A DNA stretch of 64,000 nt from contig JAWLAN010000006.1 of assembly GCA_041395385.1 (NCBI GenBank), positions 124,001 through 188,000 of the forward strand. The letters are read 5' to 3'. A program made the translations under genes and the position numbers. The notes below the pieces were generated by a model that saw only the letters and a list, made by a program, of their open reading frames with translations, was not told the origin of the DNA and did no database searches. This document shows, one piece after another, positions 24,461 to 32,965 of the stretch (its first letter is position 1; each line of letters opens with the position of its first letter). This DNA is from JAJVHZ01 sp041395385. GTDB lineage: Bacteria > Pseudomonadota > Gammaproteobacteria > JAJPIJ01.

Positions 24461-25494
24461 GTCCCGCGTGGCAGCGGCTGCTGCGCGAGGCCGGCGCGGT
24501 GATGGATGCCGGCATCGTGCGACATTTCGGCGATGCCGCGCGCGAGCTCGCCGCGGCGGCGGGCGGCGATATCATTTCCGATCTGTCGCACCTCGGTGTC
24601 ATCGAGGCCGACGGCGAGGACGCCGGCCGTTTCCTCGGCGGGCAGCTCACCAGCGACGTGCTGTCGCTGCCCGCTGACCGCAGCTCGCTCAGCGCCTGGT
24701 GCACGCCGCAGGGGCGTGCGCTGGCGCTGTTGCGCGTCCTCCGCGCCGGGCAGGCGTACAGGATGCTGCTGCCGGCGGAGATCGCCGAGCCCACGAGCAG
24801 GCGCATGCGCATGTACGTGCTGCGCTCCAGGGTAACGATCATTGATCACGGCGACGCGCTCGCGTGCATCGGCGTGAGCGGCGCCGGCGCCGCCGCCGCG
24901 CTCGCCCGGGATCTGCCGCTGCCCCAATCGCCGGAGGCGGTGAGCGGCGAGAACGGCGTGTCGGCCATACGCCTGCGCGGGGTGTCGCCACGCCTGATTG
25001 TGATCGGCCCTCCCGACGCGCTGGCCGCGCTCTGGCGGCGGCTCGCAGCGGTGGTGCCGCCTGCCGGGGCGTCGGCCTGGGACTATCTCGACGTCACCGC
25101 CGGACTGCCGCAGGTGTTCGCCGCGACGCGCGAGAGATTCATCCCGCTGACGCTCAACCTCGACGTCCTGGGCGGCATCAGCTTCGGCAAGGGCTGCTAC
25201 ACCGGACAGGAGATCATCGCGCGCATGCGCTACCGCGGCCACCTCAGGCAGCGGATGTACATCGGCCGCGCCGACGCCAGCGATGTACCGCCGCCCGGCG
25301 CACGGCTCGCGGTCGAGGGTGCGCAGATGAGCGCGGGCGAGGTGGTACAGGCCGCCCCCCACCCGGAGGGCGGCGTCGTGTTCACGGCGGTGACTCAGAT
25401 GGAACTCGCCGACACGGATCGCGTCCATCTCCTGAGCGCCGCCGGGCCCGCGGTGCGCTGGTCCAGACCTCCCTACGACATCGAGCATTCCTAG
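24457..25494 (+). CDS. ygfZ: tRNA-modifying/Fe-S maintenance protein YgfZ
   Basis: The 345-residue folate-binding protein of the GcvT-like family supports assembly or repair of some Fe-S enzymes, including MiaB and SDH. The YgfZ signature KGCYTGQEIIARMRYRG, with its essential Cys, lies near residue 245. The N-terminal part reads DLSHLGVIEADGEDAGRFLGGQLT, and the middle contains the GcvT-like fold. The start overlaps sdhE by four bases. Pairing of sdhE with ygfZ is common in gammaproteobacteria and fits a shared role in complex II quality. Confidence 0.9.
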   Translation: MSPAWQRLLREAGAVMDAGIVRHFGDAARELAAAAGGDIISDLSHLGVIEADGEDAGRFLGGQLTSDVLSLPADRSSLSAWCTPQGRALALLRVLRAGQAYRMLLPAEIAEPTSRRMRMYVLRSRVTIIDHGDALACIGVSGAGAAAALARDLPLPQSPEAVSGENGVSAIRLRGVSPRLIVIGPPDALAALWRRLAAVVPPAGASAWDYLDVTAGLPQVFAATRERFIPLTLNLDVLGGISFGKGCYTGQEIIARMRYRGHLRQRMYIGRADASDVPPPGARLAVEGAQMSAGEVVQAAPHPEGGVVFTAVTQMELADTDRVHLLSAAGPAVRWSRPPYDIEHS

Positions 25495-25510
25495 GACAGA
25501 GACGCCCCCA

Positions 25511-26014
25511 ATGTTTCAGCCCCGCGTGCTGTTGTTACTGATATTCGCCGCCTGTGCGGCCCTCCTCGGCTACGGCTATTACCTCCAATACGGGCAAGGC
25601 CTGGAGCCCTGTCCGTTGTGCATTTTCCAGCGCGTGTGCTTTTTCGCCGCCGGCCTGTTCGCCCTGGCGGGCGCGCTGCACAACCCCGATCGCATCGGCA
25701 TGCGAGTCTACGGAGGCCTGACCCTGATCGCCGCCATCGCCGGTCTGGTGTTCGCAGGACGCCAGGTGTGGCTGCAACACCTGCCCAAGGATCAGGTCCC
25801 CGCCTGCGGGCCCGGACTGGAGTACTGGATGAAGACGCTTCCGTTCACCGAGACGTTCAGGAAGGTCCTGCGCGGCACCGGCGAGTGCGCGACCGTGGAC
25901 TGGACCTTCCTCGGACTGTCGATCGCGGAGTGGTCGCTCATCTGGTTCGCCCTGTTCGCCTGCAGCTGTCTCGCCGTCATCTTCCGCGCCCGGGACAAGG
26001 GCTATCGCCTGTGA
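25511..26014 (+). CDS. dsbB: Disulfide bond formation protein DsbB
   Basis: The 167-residue inner-membrane quinone reductase reoxidises DsbA. It has four spans and the first cysteine pair CPLC in the EPCPLCIFQR motif near residue 34. The second pair is in the periplasmic loop: Cys in VPACGPGLEYW and Cys in GTGECATVDW. An Arg next to the first pair (FQR) is the conserved quinone-site residue. DsbA is not in the window. It starts 16 bases after ygfZ and may be part of the sdhE operon. Confidence 0.93.
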   Translation: MFQPRVLLLLIFAACAALLGYGYYLQYGQGLEPCPLCIFQRVCFFAAGLFALAGALHNPDRIGMRVYGGLTLIAAIAGLVFAGRQVWLQHLPKDQVPACGPGLEYWMKTLPFTETFRKVLRGTGECATVDWTFLGLSIAEWSLIWFALFACSCLAVIFRARDKGYRL

Positions 26015-26123
26015 CGGCGGCCTGCGCACTGCTACAACCCTTCTACGGGTCGCCACCGCGCGGCGGGCGGGCGGCCACCGGCGCGCCTGGAGGAAACCGT
26101 ATCTCGCCGCCGGAGTCTACATC

Positions 26124-26129
26124 TATAAT
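26124..26129 (+). promoter_or_regulatory. Consensus TATAAT -10 element
   Basis: TATAAT lies 24 bases before the ATG at 26154, with a CGGAG ribosome binding site between. The -35 region is not recognisable. It would give the secreted-protein gene its own promoter after dsbB. Confidence 0.45.
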
Positions 26130-26153
26130 TCCGACGCCAACGGAGAATGGATC

Positions 26154-26681
26154 ATGAAACTTGGATTGCGGTTGTCGTGCATGGTGGCCTTGCTAGCGGT
26201 GGCGCTGCAGGCGAATGCGCAGGGCCTGGACTTCGGGAGCGACCGGCAGATCGCGCATCTGGCGCTGAAGGGTGTGCGCAGCGTGGCGCTCTCCACGCGC
26301 GGCTTCGCGCCGGAGTTCAATCGGTTCGGCCTTTCCGCCGCGGGCGTACGCGAAGTGGCGGAGTCGCGCCTGCGCGCCCGCGGCATCGGCATACTCACCG
26401 AGGAGCAGGCGCTCAGGGACCCGTCGGCGGCGCTGCTCGACCTCACGCTGCACGCCAACGAGCTGGACTTCGGCATGTACTCCTGCTCGATCAACCTGCA
26501 GCTGCGGCAGAAGATCCCGCTCGGCGCGGATTCCTCCTCCTTCATCACCGAGACGGTGTGGTCGCGCGGAGCGAGCGGCTGGAAGACCGACATGGAGCTG
26601 CGATACATCAACGGCGAGGTCGCCTCGCTGGTGGACCAGTTTCTCCTCGAGCACGCCGCCCAGAATCCCGTGACGAACTGA
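26154..26681 (+). CDS. Hypothetical exported protein
   Basis: The 175-residue protein has a clear signal peptide (MKLGLRLSCMVALLAVALQA, cleavage near NAQG). I do not recognise the mature domain. It has an alternating helix-strand pattern with ARGIGILTEEQAL near 80 and a beta-rich end containing YSCSINLQLRQKIPL and a WKTDMELRYINGEVASLVDQFL helix. That general layout resembles small periplasmic lipid-asymmetry or sigma-regulated proteins, but nothing specific. ATG 26154 has a GGAG site; an out-of-frame ATG at 26147 precedes it. It is convergent with ffh. Confidence 0.6.
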   Translation: MKLGLRLSCMVALLAVALQANAQGLDFGSDRQIAHLALKGVRSVALSTRGFAPEFNRFGLSAAGVREVAESRLRARGIGILTEEQALRDPSAALLDLTLHANELDFGMYSCSINLQLRQKIPLGADSSSFITETVWSRGASGWKTDMELRYINGEVASLVDQFLLEHAAQNPVTN

Positions 26682-26735
26682 GTCACGGCGCCCCGCCGCC
26701 CGGACCGGCGGGCGCGGAGGCGATGGCGCCCCGGT

Positions 26736-28097
26736 TCAGAAGGGCATGCCGGGCGGCGGATTGCGCTTCATGTTGCGCATCAGCCCGGCAATGCCGCCCT
26801 TCTTGCCCATCTTCTTCATCATCTTCTGCATCTGATCGAACTGGCGCAGCAGCCGGTTCACGTCCTGTATCTCCGTGCCCGACCCCGTGGCGATGCGCCG
26901 CTTGCGGGACGCCTTGATCAGATCGGGGAAGCGCCGCTCCTGCGGCGTCATCGAATCGATGATGGCCGTCATCTTCTTTATCTGCGCGTCCCCGGTCTGC
27001 TCCATGGCCTGCTTGGGCAGCTCGGTCATACCAGGGAGCTTGGCCACCAGCGCGGCCACGCCGCCCATCTTGCGCATCTGCTGCATCTGCTCCTTGAGGT
27101 CGTTCAGATCGAAGCCCTTGCCCTTGCGCAGCTTGTCGGCGAACTCCATCGCCTTGTCGCGATCGACGGACTTCTCCACCTCCTCGATGAGGCCCAGCAC
27201 GTCGCCCATGCCGAGGATGCGCGAGGCCACCCGATCGGGGAAGAACGGCTCGAGCGCGCCGGTCTTCTCGCCCACGCCGAGGAACTTGATGGGCTTGCCG
27301 ATGACCTGGCGCACCGACAGCGCCACGCCGCCGCGGGCGTCGCCGTCGGTCTTGGTGACGATGATGCCGGTGACCGGCAACGTCTCGTTGAACGCCCTGG
27401 CCGTGTTGACGGCGTCCTGACCCATCATGCTGTCGACCACGAACAGGGTCTCGACGGGGTTCACGGCCGCGTGCAGGGCCCTGATCTCCTCCATCATCTC
27501 CGCGTCGATGTGCAGGCGCCCCGCCGTGTCGACGATGAGCACGTCCTTGAACTGGGTGCGGGCGTGCTGGAGAGCGGCGCTGACGATGTCCACGGGCTTC
27601 TGGCCGGCATGGCTCGGGAAGACGTCCACGCCGATCTCGCGGCCGAGGATCGCGAGCTGCTCGATCGCGGCCGGACGGTAGACGTCCGCACTCACCAGCA
27701 GCACGTTCTTGCGGTCCTCCTCCTTGAGCCGGCGCGCGAGCTTGGCCGCCGTCGTGGTCTTGCCCGACCCCTGCAGGCCTGCCATCAGCACCACCGCCGG
27801 CGGAGTGGTCCGCAGGTCGAGCGCGCTGTTGGCCTCACCCATGATGCGCGTGAGCTCGTCGCGCACGATGCGGATGAGGGCCTGCCCCGGGGTCAGCGTG
27901 GCGAACACCTCCTCCCCGACGGCGCGCTGGCGTACGTGCTCGACGAACTCCCGGACCACCGGCAGAGCGACGTCCGCCTCCAGCAGCGCCATGCGCACCT
28001 CGCGCAGGGTGTCCTGCATGTTCTCCTCGGTGATGCGGCCCTGGCCGCGCAGGTTCTTGACGACCCGATTCAGTCGTTGCGAGAGGTTGTCAAACAT
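26736..28097 (-). CDS. ffh: Signal recognition particle protein Ffh
   Basis: The 453-residue SRP GTPase binds 4.5S RNA and signal sequences and docks with FtsY. The N-domain helix bundle is followed by the G-domain: GLQGSGKTTTAAKLARRL near 105, DTAGRLHID, and TKTDGDARGG near 245. The C-terminal M domain is methionine-rich (MQQMRKMGG, MQKMMKKMGKK). It carries the RNA-binding GSGTEIQDVNRLLRQFDQMQ stretch and ends in NPPPGMPF. It is full length. ypjD and the CorB-like gene lie divergently upstream, a common gammaproteobacterial arrangement. Confidence 0.97.
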   Translation of the reverse strand: MFDNLSQRLNRVVKNLRGQGRITEENMQDTLREVRMALLEADVALPVVREFVEHVRQRAVGEEVFATLTPGQALIRIVRDELTRIMGEANSALDLRTTPPAVVLMAGLQGSGKTTTAAKLARRLKEEDRKNVLLVSADVYRPAAIEQLAILGREIGVDVFPSHAGQKPVDIVSAALQHARTQFKDVLIVDTAGRLHIDAEMMEEIRALHAAVNPVETLFVVDSMMGQDAVNTARAFNETLPVTGIIVTKTDGDARGGVALSVRQVIGKPIKFLGVGEKTGALEPFFPDRVASRILGMGDVLGLIEEVEKSVDRDKAMEFADKLRKGKGFDLNDLKEQMQQMRKMGGVAALVAKLPGMTELPKQAMEQTGDAQIKKMTAIIDSMTPQERRFPDLIKASRKRRIATGSGTEIQDVNRLLRQFDQMQKMMKKMGKKGGIAGLMRNMKRNPPPGMPF

Positions 28098-28217
28098 TCA
28101 ATTCTCCGAAACACCCCGGTTGGACGCGGGGAATCCTAACGGATAGCCGCCCGGAGCGCACCCGGCCCCCTCCCGGCCGCGCCGGCTCTCCCTTCCGCGC
28201 CCCACCCCCACTATGCG

Positions 28218-28223
28218 TACAAT
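28218..28223 (+). promoter_or_regulatory. -10 element of ypjD with the start codon seven bases downstream
   Basis: TACAAT ends seven bases before the ATG at 28231, exactly as at sdhE. There is no ribosome binding site between, so a leaderless transcript is plausible. An in-frame ATG at 28213 precedes the hexamer and would be lost from such an mRNA. Confidence 0.4.
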
Positions 28224-28230
28224 AGTGGCC

Positions 28231-29043
28231 ATGAGTCCCGCCGTACTGAGCCTCGCCGCCATCGTGCTCTACCTGGTCGCCGCCGCCGTCCTGGCCCTCG
28301 ACGCGAAGGCCGGCGGGGGTACGCGCCCCACCCTCTCGGGCATGCACATCATCATCGCCGCCGCCGCGGTGCTGATACACGGCATCGTTCTGTACCAGGC
28401 GATGCTGACCCCGCAGGGGCTCAACGTCAGCGTCTTCAACACCGCATCGCTGGTCGGCTGGATGGTCGCGGTGTTCGCCCTGATCGCCAATCTCGCCAGG
28501 CCCTTGCACATGCTGCTGGTGGGGCTGCTGCCGCTGGCGGCGCTCTCACTCGTGCTGGAGTGGTTGTTCGGCCGCGGCTACGCGGTGACCGGGCAGATGC
28601 CCAAGGGCGTGGACCTGCACATCGCGCTGTCGCTGGTGGCCTACAGCCTGCTCATGATCGCCGCGTTCCAGGCGGTGCTCATCGCGATCGCCGATCGGCA
28701 GCTGCGCAGGAAGCGTCCGATCCGGATCATGCGAGCGCTGCCGCCACTGGCGACCATGGAAGTCCTGCTCTTCCAGCTGCTGACCGTCGGGTTCTTCCTG
28801 CTCACCCTGGGCCTGCTCAGCGGCTTCATGTTCGTCCACGACCTGTTCGCCCAGCACCTCGTCCACAAGACCGTCCTGTCCATGCTCGCGTGGCTGGTGT
28901 TCGCGGTGCTGCTCTGGGGCCGCTACCTGCGCGGCTGGCGCGGACGGACCGCCGTGCGCTACACACTGGCGGGATTCCTGCTGCTCGCCGTCGGATTCTT
29001 CGGATCAGAAGTCGTGCTTCAACTGATACTGAAGCGCGTCTGA
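28231..29043 (+). CDS. ypjD: YpjD/CcsA-family inner membrane protein
   Basis: The polytopic protein (270 residues from ATG 28231) has about eight spans. It belongs to the cytochrome c assembly (CcsA/CcmC/HemX) superfamily and its YpjD branch. Family histidines are visible in DLHIALSLVAYSLLMIA near 135 and in HLVHKTVLSMLAWLVF near 215, placed as haem-contacting residues in this superfamily. YpjD's precise function is not established. It sits between ffh (divergent) and the CorB-like gene, as in enterics. Confidence 0.82.
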   Translation: MSPAVLSLAAIVLYLVAAAVLALDAKAGGGTRPTLSGMHIIIAAAAVLIHGIVLYQAMLTPQGLNVSVFNTASLVGWMVAVFALIANLARPLHMLLVGLLPLAALSLVLEWLFGRGYAVTGQMPKGVDLHIALSLVAYSLLMIAAFQAVLIAIADRQLRRKRPIRIMRALPPLATMEVLLFQLLTVGFFLLTLGLLSGFMFVHDLFAQHLVHKTVLSMLAWLVFAVLLWGRYLRGWRGRTAVRYTLAGFLLLAVGFFGSEVVLQLILKRV

Positions 29044-29049
29044 TGCCGG

Positions 29050-29086
29050 CGGAGGCGGGCACCTGCGACCCCGGCGCCCGCCTCCG
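29050..29086 (+). other. Strong hairpin between ypjD and the CorB-like gene
   Basis: CGGAGGCGGGC at 29050-29060 pairs perfectly with GCCCGCCTCCG at 29076-29086 across a 15-base loop. No T-run follows, so it is more likely an mRNA processing or stability element, or an attenuating structure between two co-directional genes, than a full intrinsic terminator. Confidence 0.45.
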
Positions 29087-29119
29087 GAACCTCGCAACCC
29101 GTGATCATGGAGTCGCCCC

Positions 29120-30442
29120 GTGCATGACATTTCCATAGGCACGCTGTTTTTTGCGCTGATAACCATGCTGATCCTGTCGGCGTGCTTCAGCGCCACGGAG
29201 ACCGCGATGATGGCGGTCAACCGCTACCGGCTGCGGCACCTGGCGGCGAAGAGAAACAAAGGCGCCATGCGCACCGTCGAACTGCTCGAACGGCCGGACC
29301 GGCTCATCGGCCTGCTGCTGGTCGGCAACAACACGGTCAACAACGCGGCCGTCGCCATCGCCACGATCATCGGTCTGCGACTGATGGGCGACGGCGGCGC
29401 CGCCACGGCAACGCTGGTGCTGACCATCGTCATGCTCCTGTTCAGCGAGGTGATGCCCAAGACCCTGGCCGCCCTGCGGCCGGAGCGCATCGCGATCCCT
29501 GCCTCGTTCGTGCTGCGCCCGCTCATGAGGGTCGTGTACCCCGTGGTCGTCTGGCCACTCAACGCCGCCGCCAACTCGGTCCTGCGCCTGGCCGGCGTGC
29601 GCCCCGAACAGGGCGGGGAGATCGCGCTCAGCCGGGAGGAGCTGCGCACGGTGGTCGCCGAGGCCGGGGCGATGATCCCGCGCAAGCACCAGCAGATGCT
29701 CTTCGCCATCCTCGACCTCGAGAAGGGAACGGTCGAGGACATCATGGTGCCGCGCAACGAGATCACCGGCATCGATCTGAACGCCGGGATCACCGAGATC
29801 ATCGAGGAGCTGACCACCTGCCGGCACACGCGCATCCCGATCTATCGCGAAAGCGTCGATCACATCGTCGGCATCCTGCACATACGGCGCCTGCCCCGGC
29901 TGCTGGCGGACGACCGACGGCTGACCGTGGAGGAGATCGAGGCGGTGCTCGACGAGCCGTACTATGTCCCCATCGGCACGCCGCTGCACACCCAGCTGCT
30001 CAACTTCCAGCGCCAGAAGGAGCGCGTCGCGCTCGTGGTCGACGAATACGGCGATCTGCAGGGTCTGGTCACGCTGGAGGACCTGCTGGAGGAGATCGTC
30101 GGGGAGTTCACCACCGATCCGCTGGCCTTCTCGCGCGACATCCATCTGCAGGAGGACGGAAGCTACCTGGTCGACGGCTCCGCCACGGTGAGGGAGATCA
30201 ACCGGGTGGTCAAATGGAAGCTGCCGACGGACGGCCCCAAGACGCTCAACGGTCTCATCCTCGAGACGCTCGAAAGCATCCCCCAGCCCGGCACCGGCCT
30301 GAGGCTGGGTCCTTACACCATCGAGGTGGTGCAGACCACCGGCCAGTCGGTCAAGACCGCGCGCCTCATGGCCACGCCGAGCGCCGCGGAGACGGCCGCG
30401 GCCGGCCCGACCGCGGGGCGGGGCTCCGGCTCGGGCGCTTAA
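29120..30442 (+). CDS. CNNM/CorB (YfjD)-family transporter with CBS pair and CorC domain
   Basis: The 440-residue protein has four N-terminal hydrophobic segments forming the DUF21/CNNM domain (SACFSATETAMMAVNRYRL near 15; LLLVGNNTVNNAAVA near 60). A CBS pair follows (VEDIMVPRNEITGID near 205; VALVVDEYGDLQGLVTLEDL near 300). The C-terminal CorC/HlyC domain contains FSRDIHLQEDGSYLVDGSA. CNNM/CorB proteins export Mg2+, and the CBS pair senses Mg-ATP. Many are labelled hemolysin-like for historical reasons. It follows ypjD after 76 bases with an intervening hairpin. Confidence 0.9.
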   Translation: MHDISIGTLFFALITMLILSACFSATETAMMAVNRYRLRHLAAKRNKGAMRTVELLERPDRLIGLLLVGNNTVNNAAVAIATIIGLRLMGDGGAATATLVLTIVMLLFSEVMPKTLAALRPERIAIPASFVLRPLMRVVYPVVVWPLNAAANSVLRLAGVRPEQGGEIALSREELRTVVAEAGAMIPRKHQQMLFAILDLEKGTVEDIMVPRNEITGIDLNAGITEIIEELTTCRHTRIPIYRESVDHIVGILHIRRLPRLLADDRRLTVEEIEAVLDEPYYVPIGTPLHTQLLNFQRQKERVALVVDEYGDLQGLVTLEDLLEEIVGEFTTDPLAFSRDIHLQEDGSYLVDGSATVREINRVVKWKLPTDGPKTLNGLILETLESIPQPGTGLRLGPYTIEVVQTTGQSVKTARLMATPSAAETAAAGPTAGRGSGSGA

Positions 30443-30447
30443 GGCCG

Positions 30448-30453
30448 TATAAT
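30448..30453 (+). promoter_or_regulatory. Consensus TATAAT -10 before the PilZ gene
   Basis: TATAAT lies five bases after the CorB-like stop codon and 33 bases before the PilZ-protein ATG. The -35 region (TCCGGC at 17 bp) is not consensus. It suggests separate transcription of the PilZ gene. Confidence 0.4.
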
Positions 30454-30486
30454 CGCCCTCGAACGGCCACGCGGGCGGGACATTGC

Positions 30487-30846
30487 ATGAGCACCGGGGA
30501 CAAGCGGCACTTTCAACGCATACCGCTGCAGGGCGAGGCGACGATCACCGACCGGGGAACGATCGCGCGCGCGCGCCTGGTCGATCTCTCGCTGAAAGGC
30601 GCCCTCACCGGACGGCCGGCGAACTGGTCGCCCGTGGTCGGCGGTGAATGCCGGCTCGCGATCCGGCTGGAAGGCGCGCAGACGCCGGTCGTCATGGAAT
30701 GCCGCGTCGCCCACCTCGAGGCGGATCGCATCGGGTTCGCCTGCCACCATATCGACATCGACAGCATCACCTTCCTCAGGCGCATGGTGGAGCTGAACGT
30801 CGGCGATCCCGCACTGCTGGAGCGCGAGCTCTCCTCACTCGGCTGA
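30487..30846 (+). CDS. PilZ domain protein (probable c-di-GMP receptor)
   Basis: The 119-residue single-domain protein carries both c-di-GMP motifs: KRHFQRIPL near residue 6 (RxxxR form) and DLSLKGALT near residue 35 (D/NxSxxG form). Length and the C-terminal helix (TFLRRMVELNVGDPALLEREL) match stand-alone PilZ proteins. It would bind c-di-GMP in the cytosol and pass the signal by contact. Candidate sources of c-di-GMP in the window include the GGDEF protein at 36779. The partner is unknown; PgaCD at 8-10 kb senses c-di-GMP itself. Confidence 0.87.
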   Translation: MSTGDKRHFQRIPLQGEATITDRGTIARARLVDLSLKGALTGRPANWSPVVGGECRLAIRLEGAQTPVVMECRVAHLEADRIGFACHHIDIDSITFLRRMVELNVGDPALLERELSSLG

Positions 30847-30881
30847 GCGCGGCCGCGCGCGAGCGGGAACCGGACGCCGCG

Positions 30882-31385
30882 CTACTCCCGAACCCAGCAG
30901 TCCTGCCGCGCGGAGGCGCGCCGCAGGCTGTCGATGTGCATCCGCGTGTCGGCGATCGTCCGGCCTTCGGAGTAGTTGTCGAGCGCGGTGTATCCCCACA
31001 CGTAAAACGCCTGCGGATAGACCAGCCCGAGCAGGCCGAGCGCGGCATTGCGCGGATCGTCGTAGAAGTCCGGCTTGTAGTTGTAGGTGTACGGCGTCAG
31101 CCGCACGATCTCCTCGTAGATCTGCGGGCAGTCCGAGGTCGCCGGCGCCGGCCACTCCTGATACTGGGGACCCACCACGAAGTCCTGAAGCTTTCGCGCC
31201 TCGTTGCCGATCACCCTCCCCACCGGGTCTCCCGGCTGCGGCTGCGGCTGCGGCGTCTGCGCGTACAGCGGCGTCACCGCCGCGACCATCCACGCCGCCA
31301 GAAACCGCATGCAGGCCGGCGCGGCAGACAGGCGACACGACGCGCGCGCTTGCATGACATTCAATCGGACCGGACGACGCGACAT
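30882..31385 (-). CDS. Hypothetical exported protein
   Basis: The 167-residue protein has no recognised family. A long basic N-terminus is followed by a hydrophobic core (MRFLAAWMVAAVTPLYAQ), giving an exported product with a Gln/Pro-rich start (TPQPQPQPG). The mature part is aromatic-rich (YTYNYKPDFYDD, YVWGYTALDNYSEG) and contains two cysteines that could form a disulfide. ATG 31385 has a strong GGGGAGAT ribosome binding site, so it is preferred over ATG 31310 even though the signal core then starts at residue 26. Confidence 0.55.
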   Translation of the reverse strand: MSRRPVRLNVMQARASCRLSAAPACMRFLAAWMVAAVTPLYAQTPQPQPQPGDPVGRVIGNEARKLQDFVVGPQYQEWPAPATSDCPQIYEEIVRLTPYTYNYKPDFYDDPRNAALGLLGLVYPQAFYVWGYTALDNYSEGRTIADTRMHIDSLRRASARQDCWVRE

Positions 31386-31502
31386 CTGTATCTCCCCTGC
31401 GGGTTCCCTGTACGTCCGGACTATCGGCCACGGCGGCCGGAGACTTGAGCCGCCGGCGCCGGACGCGCGTCCCCACCGCGAGTCAGCGCGGCCGGCAATG
31501 CC

Positions 31503-32519
31503 TCAGCACCGGCGGGATCCCGGTCGCGCCGGCGCCGAGGCGAGCACGGCCCTGCACTCACCCTGCTCCACGATCAACCGTACCGCCTGCTCGACGGCCT
31601 CCGGGCGTTCGAGGTGTATGTGGTGGCCGCTGCCGCCGATGACGAAGTGGTGACCGAGCGGCATGGCGGCGGCCAGGTCGCGCTGCAGCTCCGGCCACAG
31701 CGCCTCCATGGCATCGCCGTCGGCGCCCTCGGGCCATTCGCGCTCGCCGCGCGTGAGCACGACCGCGGGCACGACCGGCATCGCTCCGGCGGCGGCCACC
31801 TGCTCGCCGCTGCGCACGAAGCTGCGGTACTCCAGGCGCAGCGCCCGCAGCGTCTTCGGCTGCTGCATCAGCGATTCCGCCAACGGCCGCCACGGATCGG
31901 GGTAATGCTCGGGCAGCGCGATGCTCGCGCCCCAGCTGCTGCGACGACGCGTCCCACGGTCGTACTTCTCCTGATAGTCACGCGGGAACCTGCGGTACTG
32001 ATCCGGGTGCGAGGAATCCACCAGCACCACGCCCGCCACCTCGCGGGGATACCGCTTGGCGAACAGCTGCGCCACGTAACCGCCGAATGAATGCCCGACG
32101 ATGGCGTAGGGGGGTGATTCGCCCGCCTGTTCCAGCATCGCCCGCAGCTCCGCGGCAATCCGGTCCACGGTGCGTGGCGCCGGCCCGGGATCGCTCCAGC
32201 CGTACCCGGCGCGATCGTAGCTGCAGACCCGGCGTTCGGCCGCGAGCGCCGACTGCACCGCTCGCCACTCCAGCGACAGGCCGCCCAGGCCGGCCTCGAG
32301 CACCACAGTCGGACTGCCCGCACCGATGCAATAGAGGTGCAGCCGGTGGCTGCCGAGGTCGACAAGGCGACCGGGAGGCGGCGGCAGGAAATCGCGATCG
32401 ACATCGCCTCCACCGGTCGCCGGATCCATGGCGGGAACACCGTCCTCGGCGCCGGCACCGAACGCGGCCGCATGCAGCGCCAGCATCAGCAGGACCGTCG
32501 CGGCGCGTATCGCGTTCAT
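31503..32519 (-). CDS. Exported alpha/beta hydrolase
   Basis: The 338-residue protein has a signal peptide (ATVLLMLALHAAAFGAGA). The alpha/beta-hydrolase fold shows a VVLEAGLGG oxyanion strand, CSYDRAGYGWSDPGP, the nucleophile elbow VGHSFGGYVAQL near residue 140, and the catalytic-His region GGSGHHIHLERP near 305. The acid residue is less certain, in the LTRGEREWPEG area or near it. The SYDRAGYGWS and HSFGG pair places it with small-ester or lactone hydrolases; the substrate cannot be told. No operon partner: its upstream region faces the gene at 32669. Confidence 0.8.
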   Translation of the reverse strand: MNAIRAATVLLMLALHAAAFGAGAEDGVPAMDPATGGGDVDRDFLPPPPGRLVDLGSHRLHLYCIGAGSPTVVLEAGLGGLSLEWRAVQSALAAERRVCSYDRAGYGWSDPGPAPRTVDRIAAELRAMLEQAGESPPYAIVGHSFGGYVAQLFAKRYPREVAGVVLVDSSHPDQYRRFPRDYQEKYDRGTRRRSSWGASIALPEHYPDPWRPLAESLMQQPKTLRALRLEYRSFVRSGEQVAAAGAMPVVPAVVLTRGEREWPEGADGDAMEALWPELQRDLAAAMPLGHHFVIGGSGHHIHLERPEAVEQAVRLIVEQGECRAVLASAPARPGSRRC

Positions 32520-32606
32520 CGGTGCACCGGCGACGCCTGTAACTGCAGCCGGGAGGCCCACCGCGCCCCCGCCGGCGGAGGATGATTGGCGAGGAATGTC
32601 AGATTC

Positions 32607-32637
32607 TTGTCGCCAGCACCCTGAACAGGGATATAAT
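32607..32637 (+). promoter_or_regulatory. Sigma-70 promoter (TTGTCG-19-TATAAT)
   Basis: A TTGTCG -35 box (32607-32612) and a consensus TATAAT -10 box (32632-32637) are separated by 19 bases and lie 31 bases upstream of the ATG at 32669. An in-frame ATG at 32636 overlaps the -10 and so would not be transcribed, which supports the later start. Confidence 0.5.
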
Positions 32638-32668
32638 GGCCGAAAAATCCGTTCAAAAGCGTGCGAAC

Positions 32669-32965
32669 ATGAGCCAAAGTATCAAGGTTGAAAGCAGCGG
32701 CGCCGGCGGAGACCCGCTCGTCTTCACCGTGCAGGTCGAGGATGCAGGCGGGCGCTCCCGTCACCGCGTCACGCTCACCGACGGAACGTACAAGAAGCTG
32801 ACCGGTGGGCGCTACACCCAGGAGCAGTGCGTCGAGGCGGCCTTCCGCTTCCTGCTCGAACGCGAATCGCGCAACGAGATCCTTCCCAGTTTCGACCTGA
32901 ACGTCATTCATTTGTATTTCCCTGATTTTGAGGAGGCGCTGCCGCGCTACCTGGTTCAGGGATAG
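32669..32965 (+). CDS. Conserved-looking hypothetical small protein
   Basis: The 98-residue cytosolic protein has no recognised family. The first half is beta-rich (VFTVQVEDAGGRSRHRVTL followed by TDGTYKKLTGG). The second half is helical with a conserved-looking end (CVEAAFRFLLERESRNEIL, then a FDLNVIHLYFPDFEEAL stretch). This alpha/beta layout and acidic helix resemble small adaptor-type proteins, but no function can be stated. Its 3' end overlaps the convergent PQQ-dehydrogenase gene by 62 bases. Confidence 0.6.
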   Translation: MSQSIKVESSGAGGDPLVFTVQVEDAGGRSRHRVTLTDGTYKKLTGGRYTQEQCVEAAFRFLLERESRNEILPSFDLNVIHLYFPDFEEALPRYLVQG

